Below, one piece after another: positions 23,675-35,329 of a stretch of DNA of 64,000 nucleotides. The position numbers and the translations under genes were made by a program. The notes beneath the pieces were generated by a model, which ran no database searches, had not been told where the DNA came from, and was given only the letters and a program-made list of their open reading frames with translations. Source of the DNA: Homalodisca vitripennis. Its lineage: Eukaryota > Arthropoda > Insecta > Hemiptera > Cicadellidae. The stretch is from the NCBI RefSeq assembly GCF_021130785.1, contig NC_060207.1, positions 7,220,501 through 7,284,500 of the forward strand, in the 5' to 3' direction. Position 1 is the first letter of the stretch; every line of letters begins with the position of its first letter.

Positions 23675-23930
23675 CTCTAAGTGTATCAAGCTTGGAATAT
23701 ACTAATCTAAATAAATATTATCGTTTCATATTTTTAACCCTTCCAATGCTATTTCAACCTCCACTAAAACTAGCGTGGCTGATAATGTTAAGAAAAAGTT
23801 CTCTATTGATTCCAAATAAAACAATTTGTCAGCTTACACAGTGAAAAGTGGCTCTTGTGTCATCGTTTACATATTTTGTGAGCCTGTTTCAACAATAATT
23901 TTAATATCAGATCGCAATCTCTATTAATTA

Positions 23931-24340
23931 TATATACAGGGTATTCACAAAAGGTTGTCGAATCTTTTTGGGTGATAGTATTCATTATTTTAATTAAACA
24001 ATATCTTATAAATATAGGTCGATAAATGTGTCATCAAGCCGCTAGCCGCCATTTTTTATTTTTTATACAAAAAATTATATCTCTAGAACTATTCAGGCTA
24101 CAGAAACCAATTTTAGCACACAGGTGTAAATAGATAAGGTAAAAACAGAAACAAATAAGAATGTTATTTTCTTGTTATTAACAAAATAACGTACGTTTAA
24201 AACATTTAAAGTAAAAGAACTAAAATACCAGTACAGTTATAGAAACTTTGACAGAACTCCAACTATTTGAGCAATTTGCTAAAAATTCCAACGATACAAA
24301 TTCCGTCAACGCATAAGTGAGCACGACCACTTTAAAGATT
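23931..24340. mobile_element. Probable DNA-transposon end (TACAGGGT-type terminus)
   Basis: TATATACAGGGTATTCACAAAAGG at 23931 resembles termini of insect mariner-type MITEs. It is followed by text typical of such elements (GCCGCCATTTTT, ATATCTCTAGAACTATTCAGG). I could not find a matching right terminus, so the extent is uncertain. Confidence 0.35.
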
Positions 24341-24408
24341 CGCTTTCATAAATCGGGAGCGCCTAACGTGTGAGTTTGTAGCAACAAACAACTGATTACT
24401 GATTTTTC

Positions 24409-24412
<4 letters not shown>

Positions 24413-24453
<41 letters not shown>
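24413..24453. repeat. (TA)n microsatellite
   Basis: A TA dinucleotide run of about 40 bp. Confidence 0.9.
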
Positions 24454-24456
<3 letters not shown>

Positions 24457-24559
24457 GTAAAAAAGGAGTGATCAGTGTCTTGACTAATAACGTAAGTAGT
24501 CTAACACATTTGTCAGATTCACGAGTCTAATAACGGCTGCGATTGGTCACATATCTCCT

Positions 24560-24640
24560 CCCCTTCCGGTCGCTCACGACCTGAACGTGTTCACTTCCGG
24601 AATCAGGAAATTAACGCCTGATTTAATGGTAGTCACAGCA
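24560..24640. repeat. Dispersed repeat sharing text with 57165-57232
   Basis: Both places contain ATCTCC.TCCCTTCCGG, a CG-rich middle, and CAGGAAATTAAC.C.GATT in the same order. The similarity exceeds background in this AT-rich sequence. The family is unknown. Confidence 0.45.
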
Positions 24641-25199
24641 CAACGACGGCATGGCTGATGATGACAAAAGCACCGTGTAAGCTCTTCATTATCCTACAAC
24701 TCTTCTTCCCATTGCACTCAATTAAAATACTTTATTGACTGAGACTTATTAACTCAGAAATAGTTTATAATTTTAGTTCCTCAACGACGTTCTTATCAGC
24801 AGTAAAATTGCTCCACAAACACGCTATTCTTCTTTGTAGCTTATTAACAAATTGTAACTTTTTTAGTAGAAAACCAAGTTTGCAATTAGAAGAAATCAGC
24901 AAAGAAGCAACATCAGACTGATAAATAATAAGTTATTTTAAAACATAAATTGAGTTAAAACCTTTAATTCTAAACTAACTTGCAATGTTCCATCTTAAAA
25001 ATTTCAACTTAATAATCATGCAGAATGATACCACTTATTCTCATTAATTTTTGAATACGTAAATGATAAAATTATGTTTTGAGTTTGATTAGTTCAGTAC
25101 AAATAGACATATACGATGCCGAATTTCCGCACACAAAGTCAGCGGAAGTTGTTCCGCAGTTTAAAGTCAACAGGGTTTTAATAGTTTTGGCAAAAAATC

Positions 25200-25877
25200 C
25201 CCAATTTGAATAAAGAGCCCTATCTTATACTCTAACACAGGTACTTCTACTAAATGGTCTAGAAACCTAGGTGAATGATTCTACCAAAACTTTTAAAATA
25301 AAAGATGTTCAAATCATAGGTCACTCAATCTATCCTATCCTATACTCTAATGTAGCTAATTTTGCCGAATAGACTAGGAACCTAGCTGAATGATTCTAAG
25401 AAAACTTTTAAAATAAGAGTTGTTCCAATCATAGGTCGGTCAATCTATCCTATCCTACACTCTAATACAGATACTTCTACTAAATTGTCTAGAAACCTAG
25501 GTGAATGATACTACCAAAACCTTTAAAATAACAGTTGTTCCAATCATAGGTCGCTCAATCTATCCTATCCTACACTCTAATACAGCTACTTCTACTAAAT
25601 GGTCTAGAAACCTAGGTGAATGATACTACCAAAACCTTTAAAATAACAGTTGTTCCAATCATAGGTCGCTCAATCTATCCTATCCTACACTCTAATACAG
25701 CTACTTCTACTAAATGGTCTAGAAACCTAGGTGAATGATACTACCAAAACCTTTAAAATAACAGTTGTTCCAATCATAGGTCGCTCAATCTATCCTATCC
25801 TACACTCTAATACAGCTACTTCTACTAAATGATCTAGAAACCTAGGTGAATGATTCTACCAAAACTTTTAAAATAAA
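25200..25877. repeat. 115-bp tandem array, ~5.8 units
   Basis: CTAGAAACCTAGGTGAATGAT recurs at 25259, 25374 (diverged), 25489, 25604, 25719 and 25834, an exact 115-bp period. Each unit also has TATCCTATCC.ACACTCTAATACAG and GTTCCAATCATAGGTCGCTC. The three middle units are almost identical and the edge units are more diverged. Confidence 0.93.
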
Positions 25878-27282
25878 TGTTGGTTAATGGTCTACCTAAT
25901 ATTTATTATTAACAACAAAATTTATTTATTTTGGCCATTTTACTGAGGTTGTCTAAAAAATTTGCTAAACAACACATTTTTATACAACCCTCTGTAAAAA
26001 TGGCCACGCCGAATTACACAAGCTGCCTCAACTCAACATTCATGTGAAAGCAAGAGTATGTTGTTAGTAGAGAACTGAGTCCCCGGAGATGGCTAATGAT
26101 TATTTACGAGAAGGGTGGAGGTTGGGGTTGTTTAATTATATCTGGTTCCTCCTGGGGGTAATAATAAACAGGGTCTCAGCCAACCTTGTGCGGAATGTCC
26201 TTTGGTACTACATATCCAGCTGGAAGTTTTAGAACTAATTGGTAATTGGTAGTAGTAAGTACAAATATTGATAAAAGAGACAAATTCAAATGTAGGTTCA
26301 GGTTTTATATTAACAATGGTCTTCGACGGTCATTGCATTTTGGTTCCTATATACATTTTAAGACCTATCTATATGTCGATGTGATGGCGAAAATGTGAGA
26401 TTAAGTGCACTCAGGACACATACGGTTCCAATTTCTTATTTTATTATTACTTATTACCAATTATTAGAAGAACAAATTCCGTAACTACCAAATATTTCTT
26501 TAGTTACTATTACTACTGGCTTTATTTAATGTTTGAGTGTTCCTGCCTACGCTGCAAAGTATAATATGTATTAATTAATGGTCCGTGTAACACAGGATTC
26601 TATTTAAAAAAAACTGTAGGTTTTAACTTAAATGCAGTCGTTCTAAAATTTCTGCAAAACTTTTCAAATTTGAATGAGCTAATGATTATTTTTACAAGAT
26701 TAATTACGGAATACGCCGCAACATGTGTCACTTAACAGGAGTCACTGAGGTTGCATGTCAAATTTAAAGTCTATAGGTGTTATGTCAGATGTTGAAATAT
26801 CATATGATTCAGTCTGTTTAGACATTTCTCTATTCTGCGATTTCCTCGTTGGCATCAAGTTACACGTAAAAGCAATGTATATACAGTTGCAAATCCGATA
26901 GATATACAGGCACCATCATTGTACTCGGTGTTACCTAAATAGAATGAAACGCCATGCAAAATTTCAAGTGTATAGCTCTCGAGATATCGTACGGACAGAC
27001 AGACAGATTTGTTTATTTACTTATAAACCAGTTCTGACCACAAATATCAGGAGAACATAAAATATAAGTGCACTTCTCGGAGTTTCAAATACTGCAGAAA
27101 AAATGGAAAATGCCAAAGACTACAATATTTAATTAAATAGTACTAGGCTATGGTAATGGTTCAGATAGGTAATGGTAATGAAATGAAATCGTTATCCTCA
27201 ATTCCTAACTAAAATATGACATATTTATAATTCTCACTGCAGTCTTAGTCAGCTCCCAGCTAACTGAACTAGTAACTTATCG
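25878..27282. repeat. Spacer with dispersed repeat family copies (26735-27010)
   Basis: At 26735-26790 and 26905-27010 the text matches a dispersed family also seen at 35.9-36.65 kb. Shared phrases include CACTGAGGTTGCAT..CAAATTT, AAGTCTATAGGT, GCACCATCATTG.ACTCGGTGT, GCAAAATTTCAAGT.TATAG, CTCGAGATATCG and GACAGACAGACAGA. No gene was recognised in the remainder. Confidence 0.5.
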
Positions 27283-28795
27283 GCTAATTGTATTAGGCAG
27301 GTAAACTAACTGTTCTACACCAACATCTGATAACATTAACTCCACCTTGAAGCGGTGCCTCTGCGACAGCATCGTGTGTAGCATAGTTTAGGACCACTGC
27401 TAATTGTATTAGGCAGGTAAACTAACTGTTCTACACCAACATCTGATAACATTAACTCCACCTTGAAGCGGTGCCTCTGCGACAGCATCGTGTGTAGCAT
27501 AGTTTAGGAGCACTGCTAATTGTATTAGGCAGGTAAACTAACTGTTCTACACCAACATCTGATAACATTAACTCCACCTTGAAGCGGTGCCTCTGCGAGA
27601 GCATCGTGTGTAGCATAGTTTAGGACCACTGCTAATTGTATTAGGCAGGTAAACTAACTGTTCTACACCAACATCTGATAACATTAACTCCACCTTGAAG
27701 CGGTGCCTCTGCGACAGCATCGTGTGTAGCATAGTTTAGGACCACTGCTAATTGTATTAGGCAGGTAAACTAACTGTTCTACACCAACATCTGATAACAT
27801 TAACTCCACCTTGAAGCGGTGCCTCTGCGAGAGCATCGTGTGTAGCATAGTTTAGGACCACTGCTAATTGTATTAGGCAGGTAAACTAACTGTTCTACAC
27901 CAACATCTGATAACATTAACTCCACCTTGAAGCGGTGCCTCTGCGACAGCATCGTGTGTAGCATAGTTTAGGACCACTGCTAATTGTATTAGGCAGGTAA
28001 ACTAACTGTTCTACACCAACATCTGATAACATTAACTCCACCTTGAAGCGGTGCCTCTGCGACAGCATCGTGTGTAGCATAGTTTAGGACCACTGCTAAT
28101 TGTATTAGGCAGGTAAACTAACTGTTCTACACCAACATCTGATAACATTAACTCCACCTTGAAGCGGTGCCTCTGCGACAGCATCGTGTGTAGCATAGTT
28201 TAGGACCACTGCTAATTGTATTAGGCAGGTAAACTAACTGTTCTACACCAACATCTGATAACATTAACTCCACCTTGAAGCGGTGCCTCTGCGACAGCAT
28301 CGTGTGTAGCATAGTTTAGGACCACTGCTAATTGTATTAGGCAGGTAAACTAACTGTTCTACACCAACATCTGATAACATTAACTCCACCTTGAAGCGGT
28401 GCCTCTGCGACAGCATCGTGTGTAGCATAGTTTAGGACCACTGCTAATTGTATTAGGCAGGTAAACTAACTGTTCTACACCAACATCTGATAACATTAAC
28501 TCCACCTTGAAGCGGTGCCTCTGCGACAGCATCGTGTGTAGCATAGTTTAGGACCACTGCTAATTGTATTAGGCAGGTAAACTAACTGTTCTACACCAAC
28601 ATCTGATAACATTAACTCCACCTTGAAGCGGTGCCTCTGAGAGAGCATCGTGTGTAGCATAGTTTAGGACCACTGCTAATTGTATTAGGCAGGTAAACTA
28701 ACTGTTCTACACCAACATCTGATAACATTAACTCCACCTTGAAGCGGTGCCTCTGAGAGAGCATCGTGTGTAGCATAGTTTAGGACCACTGCTAA
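27283..28795. repeat. 116-bp tandem array, 13 nearly identical units
   Basis: GGCAGGTAAACTAACTG starts at 27296 and recurs every 116 bp through 28688. Copies differ almost only at GCGACAGC/GCGAGAGC/GAGAGAGC and one GAG/GAC site. Very high identity indicates recent expansion or gene conversion. All frames contain stops. Confidence 0.96.
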
Positions 28796-29285
28796 ATTTT
28801 ATCACGCTACCATTCGTGTAATGCGACTAATAAAACATATTAATTTACTGTCGTGGAAATGTTAAGTAATAAAGTAATTACTGTAACACAGAAATAGAGA
28901 CAAATTATATAAATAAATATTAAACGATAAACGTGTATTTGTAAAGCAACCCTTTTAATATCTTCTAATGCAAAGATAATAAGAATAGGATCAATGTTTA
29001 AGATTTTTTGTTATGAAATCCAGTAAATTATGTTATTCTATGAAGTATAACCCTCATGTAAAAAGCAAGATTTCCTTTCTAAGAGCGAGGTACCCGTAAG
29101 CAAGATACCCGTAACTAAATCGGTAAACGCTAAATTATATATATATAATAGTTAATTCAATAACATTTAATGTACTTATAACTTATTACTTTCAAGTAAT
29201 CTACTTATAGTACTCACTAATTTATAATAGTAAAGCCCAAATGCCCAACTGACTATGGGTGTAACAAGTATTACAAGTGTATACT
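28796..29285. other. AT-rich spacer
   Basis: No gene or notable repeat. A direct phrase AAGCA(A)GATACCCGTAA occurs twice near 29085-29115. Confidence 0.55.
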
Positions 29286-30065
29286 ATCTGGGCAGTTAGT
29301 ATGCAGTCTGAAGTTACACGAACAGGCAGTCTGCTGCTATCTTGTCACGTGCTATCCGGACAGTCGAAAGCAGGCCGACGTTATATGGAGAGTTTGCAAC
29401 CAGTCTGATGCAATCTGGATTATCGGTAAGCATTTCGATGCTATCCGGACAGTCGCACGCAGGACCGACGTTATCTAGAGAATTTGCAACAGTCTGATGC
29501 AATCTGGATTATCGGTAAGCATTTCGATGCTATCCGGACAGTCGAAAGCAGGCCGACGTTATCTGGAGAGTTTGCAATCAGTCTGATGCAATCTGGATTA
29601 TCGGTAAGCATTTCGATGCTATCCGGACAGTCGCAAGCAGACCGACGTTATCTAGAGAATTTGCAATCAGTCTGATGCAATCTGGATTATCGGTAAGCAT
29701 TTCGATGCTATCCGGACAGTCGCAAGCAGGCCGACGTTATCTGGAGAGTTTGCAACCAGTCTGATGCAATCTGGATTATCGGTAAGCATTTCGATGCTAT
29801 CCGGACAGTCGCAAGCAGGCCGACGTTATCTGGAGAGTTTTCAACCAGTCTGATGCAATATGGATTATCGGTAAGCATTTCGATGCTATCCAGACAGTCT
29901 GCAAGCAGTCCATCGCTATTTTGAGAGTTTGGAAGCGGTTTGATGCTATCTGGTAATCGGTATGCACTCAGGTTTTATCTGGACAGTCTGTAAGCAGTCC
30001 GATGCTACCTCAACTGTCGGTCAGCAGTCCAATACTGTTTGGACTGTTTTTAGAGAGATGCTGTT
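29286..30065. repeat. 89-bp higher-order repeat made of three ~30-bp monomers
   Basis: GTCTGATGCAATCTGG recurs at 29403, 29492, 29581, 29670, 29759 and 29848, exactly 89 bp apart. Each unit splits into three related monomers of 30, 29 and 30 bp. Each monomer starts with GATGC/GACG, has a TATC.GGA core and ends in a GCAAGCAG-like phrase. To the right (29880-30060) and at the left edge, single diverged monomers continue without the three-monomer order. Confidence 0.88.
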
Positions 30066-30344
30066 ATCCGTTGACCGTAGATACCGCAATCCGTACTATA
30101 TAATTGACACTTAGAGTAGTTGTTGCTCCTGCACTGAGTAGTGTGAATGATACGAAGGTAACCTAGCTAGTGTACTACTCTGTCCAGCTGTTGACGCTCA
30201 TAACATCGTCATCTTAGTGAATTACCACTTCTGGGGTTTCAGAGAACAGAGCCCTTAACTTATGTTGATGATTTTATAACCAAAAATATATTTATTGTAT
30301 TTACACACTTATTAATTAATTATCTTATTTATTATAGGAATTTA

Positions 30345-30346
<2 letters not shown>

Positions 30347-30398
<52 letters not shown>
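30347..30398. repeat. (TA)n microsatellite
   Basis: A TA dinucleotide run of about 50 bp. Confidence 0.93.
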
Positions 30399-30399
<1 letters not shown>

Positions 30400-30628
30400 C
30401 TTTGTTTTGAATTAAAACTGTGTAAAAGGATATTGCATGATTCATAATTGCTTATATGGCATTAATCCGTGCGATGGCTTTGTCCATTGAGTGATGACAG
30501 GCGGGATCATAGGCTTTGACACTACACAGACCAGGATTACTGTCAATTTGTGATATTGCTGTGGATCAATGACAAGATAACAGGTAAATCAGGTCATTAT
30601 AGCGTCAATCAGAATTTTGTTTTTGAAT

Positions 30629-31203
30629 TCATAACTTCCCAAAGGGATGACCTTTTGTAATTATTCCAGCTTCGTTTAGTTTGATAAACATCTGTTTTAA
30701 ATATGGCCGTCCATTTGCGAACCTTAGTATCAGTTGCAATTTAGCGAATGAAATATACGACGGCATTGACTGGTAGATTTGTGCAATATACAGTTTTCCG
30801 GACAATTCTAAACAGAATAAGCTCCAAATGTCAGTCAACTGCATAAGTAGACTTTGCTTTCCTTGGGATTTCAGACTGACAAAAAGTCTCATTCAGTTAT
30901 GTATGATTCAATTTCCACCCTAAAATACTACTCAACAAAGGGAGCTGTATCATATATACAGCGATATCACATATACAGTGATATCGCTGTTCATATGTTC
31001 CAAAAACTACCACTTACGTGATCCAGGAACATACATAATCTCACAGTGCAAAGCTCTTGGTAAGTTTTGATATAACAGTCTCAGAATGGAGGGTTCTTCT
31101 TGCGTTTTGATGTATAATCTCAGAGAGCATGATTTTAGGTTCATCAGCCTAGGATGGTGCCTGAAAGTGATGGAAAACCTTCTGCTGCCTGAAAATCATT
31201 CGA
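30629..31203 (-). pseudogene. Possible ionotropic-receptor-like gene end, decayed
   Basis: Two minus-strand coding-like blocks are present. The upstream block (about 31195-31010) follows a plausible splice acceptor and includes LRLYIKTQEE, LLYQNLPRALHCEIMYVPGS, then a stop. The downstream block (30892-30629) has FANGRPYLKQMF and INEAGI-like LNEAGIITKG near its end. In insect ionotropic receptors (IRs), a final segment with a PYL...LNEAGI..KW pattern follows the last ligand-binding lobe. The similarity is by eye only. Stops and frame changes between the blocks suggest a decayed copy, and a 13-bp hairpin lies between them. It could instead be unrelated coding-like sequence. Confidence 0.35.
30958..30990. 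other. Perfect 13-bp inverted repeat with 7-nt loop
   Basis: ACAGCGATATCAC at 30958-30970 pairs perfectly with GTGATATCGCTGT at 30978-30990 around ATATACA. A partial third copy (GCTGTATCATATATACAGC) lies immediately to the left. Confidence 0.9.
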
Positions 31204-31854
31204 TGTTTCACACACGATAATTCACTTTTCTTTATGTTGATGGTTTTTATAAACGTAAGTGAACTCCGTTTGTGTCTACGTGTTTAAAGAATGTATACCG
31301 GTACAAGTTAATGTAAATAATGATAATGTAACAATACAATCGTTATTTGTAAATTCTAGTCTTGTGTCCTTAAAGCCTATTCATATATTTATGGTTCTTA
31401 CGATTAATTAACTGCAACGAAGTATCATTGGTTAAGCGTTTAACTGCATCTCTCTCACTGATTGATGAGGAGGAGAGAGACAACCATAGGTTTGTCTTTG
31501 CGTATGTTCATCTATACACGATAACATTCAAACGAGACTAACCAATGAGCCACCCTCAAGACCAGGACCACTGGTTCTGCTGTGGGTTGATCGCGAAACA
31601 TCCGACGCTGAACTACCATGCGTCTACTGTGTATTGTGAGTAATTCATAGCCTTCTTTTTGGCATATGGCATTAAATAGAGGCACTTATATAAACTACTA
31701 TTATCAAACAAAGAAAATATCTCTTCCCGCTAGGTCAGAAGAAATATAGATTTGATGTGATAATCATCTCTAAATATAAAACTGAAGAAGCATTATTCAT
31801 TTAAATGTCTAGTTTTCAGAAGCGACACTTTGTTTAGAATTAGTTAAAATCTTA

Positions 31855-32450
31855 GCTCGATGCGAGTAGCAGCCATCTTTAAAATGCATTATTGGTTAGG
31901 ACTGGGTTACAAACTCAGCGAATCTATACACAAATATTACCTCTGTATCAACTTTAGTGGTACATCTATTAAGAACTACGGTGGTTATAGTTTCCACAAT
32001 TATTCCTGCAATGTCTTATACTATTTATACACTATGTTTCTATTTGAAACATTTTTGAGATATAAAAATATATGTATTGTAAATTACCTGAGATTTCTAA
32101 GACAGTAAGTAACTTATAAGGCTATATTAACTTAATAAAACCTTTTTTCAAAACCTTGAATGACCGCCATATTGAAAACGCGGTGGTTATTCAAGAGATA
32201 TGAAAAAAGTGAAGGAATAAGAGTTAAATTTAATTACCTAATATATTCAAAATATGTATCATTTTGGATCTATGCTGTGATTTAGTTACGTTAAAATGTT
32301 ACCTCGAATACAAATGGCTGCCATTTAGAAACTTTCTATTGGTTAAGACTGGCTAAGGAACTCATCCATACAATGTCCATGTACTGTCTTTGTACCAAGG
32401 TTACTCTGGACATACATACATTTTCTGAAATTTGGTAATGAGATCGATTG
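31855..32450. repeat. Pair of diverged dispersed repeat copies
   Basis: The blocks at about 31858-31990 and 32304-32440 share CGA.TA.CA...GC.GCCAT.TT.AAA, TATTGGTTA.GACTGG and AACTCA..GAATC/CATCCATACA in order, about 450 bp apart. Nearby text with CCGCCAT recurs at 32162. The open frame at 31860-32108 lies within this repeat and is not supported as a gene. Confidence 0.5.
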
Positions 32451-32825
32451 CAACTGGCAGATGTCTATGAAATCTACTTGAAATCTAAGTCTGAAAATGA
32501 GTAGATTGACTTAGTCACTGTTGTTTTTTATCTTTTATTCTTTGATTAAAATAACTCCCTGACAAGGAGTTAACTGTAACCATACCCTCGATGTATTATT
32601 GTTATAATTACCCAGGTACAGTCTCTATTGAATCGCGGTTTCTAATTACGTCACACAGAGCATTGTACATATCCTATGTGATTAATTATAATAATACTCG
32701 TACACGTTAGTTAGCGGTTTGTTTCTTTGAGGTAATACACACATACATGCTAGTTACATCAAAGCCGTGTGGTTGTTTTATAATGTATTACTCTTTTACT
32801 CCCTGAAAATTTTTAGTTTACTGTA

Positions 32826-33060
32826 AATACAGGGTGTTTTAAAATACATCAAGTGTAAATAATTCTAAATTGTTCTGTGTTATTTTTACTTAGTTTAGCC
32901 GTATGTTTTAAATTATTACTGTCAACAGTTTTACATGATGTTTTCATAAACATTGGCAGATGTTCTCACTAACAGATACCTCACTTTTTATTTTTTTCAT
33001 TTTATTAAATTTCTGAAATGGCGGACATTTACATATTTTACAGTCGAGTTTCATAAAATC
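32826..33060. mobile_element. Possible MITE end (ATACAGGGTGTTTT terminus)
   Basis: ATACAGGGTGTTTTAAAATAC at 32826 resembles a mariner-type MITE terminus. Text with AAATGGCGGACATTTACA follows near 33017. No matching opposite end was found. Confidence 0.3.
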
Positions 33061-33728
33061 CACCATAATAAAAAAAGTTTGCAAATGTAATTATTTTAAA
33101 CTTTTTAATGAAAATCTAACTATTTATTGAATCCTTATTTATTGGAATGCATATATAAATTAAATAATTTACGGTAGTAACAACATTTTTTTAATAAAAA
33201 GTTTGGCTGTATGTGTTTTATACACGATGGTGTTCCATCTCGCTTCAGAAATAATTCAATATGAACTGTATTATGAACTGTATTTAGATGTACAGTTCAA
33301 ACTTAAAGATGATAGTAAATTAAATTAGAAGGGTAAGAACATCATTTAGATGATTGTAATAATTTTAAGATTTCTAATGAATCACAACAAAATAAAAATG
33401 ATGGTACCTCCGTAAACTTTTGTTTGTACCGATTCCAATAAAAAACGCTGGTAGACTGATAGATTTTAAACATTTTTGTCTCAATTTTTTTCAATTGTTA
33501 CGTTTTTCATGGAATTTACCTAATAATATTTTAATTTCGGTCAATTTGACATTTTTAACAGGGAAAATATATTTTAGTGTTAAGACATTTCCACTCAGTT
33601 CCGACTTGCTTTTACTTGCATGCTTCCCTTTTATTATTATGACGTAATTAATAATGTATAGTTACATAATTTTCCAGTCCTTATAATGATCTTAGTAACA
33701 AAATTATAACTTTATAAATAGTTGTGTT

Positions 33729-33896
33729 TCAGACCATTTCAGATACCCAACCGATACCGCTCTCATTAACCGCACCGTTTCCTGATTCATGAATATCGTA
33801 GTTTTCCCAAGAAAATGTTGTCCCAAGACGCTTCCTCGAGGCAGTCCCGCTGTGTCGGCTCCGTTTGGCAGAGGTGCGATATTCATCGACCTTCCT
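33729..33896 (-). CDS. Candidate exon of an unrecognised gene
   Basis: Reading on the minus strand from a good acceptor (TTTATATCCAG, cut before 33896), one frame gives about 55 residues. It contains VDEYRTSAKRSRHSGTASRK, FSWENYDIHESGNGAV and NESGIGWVSEM before a stop at 33731-33729. A possible donor (GGGTATCT) lies shortly before the stop. The composition is hydrophilic, with natural-looking codons, and is richer in GC and CpG than its surroundings. A different frame over the same bases is also open for 122 codons (33704-34072), and part of it (GLPRGSVLG) accidentally resembles a reverse-transcriptase motif. I do not recognise the family, and no neighbouring exon was found. Confidence 0.3.
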   Translation of the reverse strand, partial: RKVDEYRTSAKRSRHSGTASRKRLGTTFSWENYDIHESGNGAVNESGIGWVSEMV

Positions 33897-35060
33897 CTGG
33901 ATATAAACACTAAAGTAGCTTTTAATTCAGAATAATTATACTTTTTGCTTTTTACAGCGAACGTCTTTTCCTGACGAGTTTTACTTTGGTATGTTAACCT
34001 TACAAAACACATAAGAATTGTTTTAGATTGTCGATATCTCTTCAAAATCTGTTTCACCCACTGTCTGCACATTTCATTATATCATATTAACGTTGTTTGT
34101 AACAAATATATCGCAAATTCTTACTAATGCCATAACCTGCGCTCAACAATTCGCCTATACTGATATCATTATTCAGTAGTTATATTCTATGAAAATCTAA
34201 TTAAAATACAACTTTATCACTTTCAAAGAGTCCGAACTATATACTTCTCAGCTTCAGTATATTTTAAACATTCACACAGAGTTTGATATGTCAAATGAGC
34301 CGCTTTTTCGATTAATGTATTTCAAATTTTATGTACATTTTGAAAGTTTGCATTAAAATTTTTAGTCGCCGCGGCGCCTTTTGTCACTATAGTTGATTAA
34401 TTTTACATTTTTAATTTACCTATCCATTACAAATTTTAATTATACTATAAAATATTCCTTTAAATATTTTCTCCCATAACTATTTATTAATTAAATTTAT
34501 ATAAAATGTAGTATACGCTGTAACTACGTTACATTCATAATGTATAGCTGTTATTTGGTTTACACTGCTTAAAATACTGATTTTGAAATAGATATAGTGA
34601 AACATAGTGTTATCGTATTAAACACTGTATTCAATTCAATCGGATAATTCATCAAATATTGACATTTAATATATCCCCATTACATTTTCCACTAATAAGT
34701 GTATCTTTAGCATTGCAGCTGCAGCTAAACATACTGATTGGTATGTTTTTTGTGAATATACATACACGTTTCACTCACGTATACATAATCATATACATTT
34801 CACGGTCGTAAATAATCTGTTAGGTATAATGTGCTCTCCGTTAGAGGAGTCTGGGGCAAATAAACAACTTTTCAAACCAAACTGTGGGGAAGCTTCAATT
34901 GTGCTCAGCCAATTTAAATATCAATACAAGTTTAAATTTAACAGGATCAAATTACTTTGTAAAAATAATGCATGGTAAAATATGTTTATGTACAATTTTA
35001 ATATAACCCAATGTTTAATTTTATTATAAGAAAATATCTTAGTAAATTATTAATAACATT
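33897..35060. other. AT-rich stretch without recognised gene
   Basis: No gene seen. A GC-only palindromic patch (CGCCGCGGCG) lies near 34368-34377. Confidence 0.55.
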
Positions 35061-35227
35061 TTACTTTATTTCTAACCACTCAATAATATTTCTAACCAAA
35101 GGTTCAATTTCCGTCGACACATGATACGTGTCAAAATATGCTCTGAAAACGTGTTTTTGCCACAAATCCACTAAAGCAAAACTCAACAAGGCACGGGCAG
35201 GAAAAATGTAGTCGAGGTCTCCAGCGA
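35061..35227 (-). CDS. Candidate 3'-terminal exon of an unrecognised gene
   Basis: A minus-strand frame following a strong acceptor (CTCTGTGTTTAG, exon from 35227) encodes about 54 residues including AGDLDYIFPARALLSFALVD, LWQKHVFRAYFDTYHV and EPLVRNIIEWLEIK before a TAA at 35063-35061. An AATAAA signal overlaps the last codons. The amphipathic, tryptophan-rich composition looks like real protein rather than chance. The in-frame ATG at 35246 is preceded directly by a stop, so an upstream exon would be required. None was identified, and no domain was recognised. Confidence 0.35.
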
Positions 35228-35329
35228 CTAAACACAGAGAATCCATTTAGATGAATTGGTGAAAATATGTCACACGGATTAGTCTTTTAACACCTGCATG
35301 TAGCGCAGCAAAACACGGGCAAGTAATAA

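Noticed and set aside
29314..29675. Opposed 62- and 63-codon frames
   Set aside because: Both fall in the 89-bp higher-order repeat and are not conserved between units.
31545..31640. Short exon-like frame starting MSHPQDQDHWFCC with a GTGAGT donor
   Set aside because: Only about 30 codons, no family recognised, and a suboptimal base before the donor. Too weak to call.
33704..34072. GLPRGSVLG phrase resembling the reverse-transcriptase GVPQGSVLGP motif
   Set aside because: No neighbouring reverse-transcriptase blocks before or after it. Another frame over the same bases looks more protein-like.
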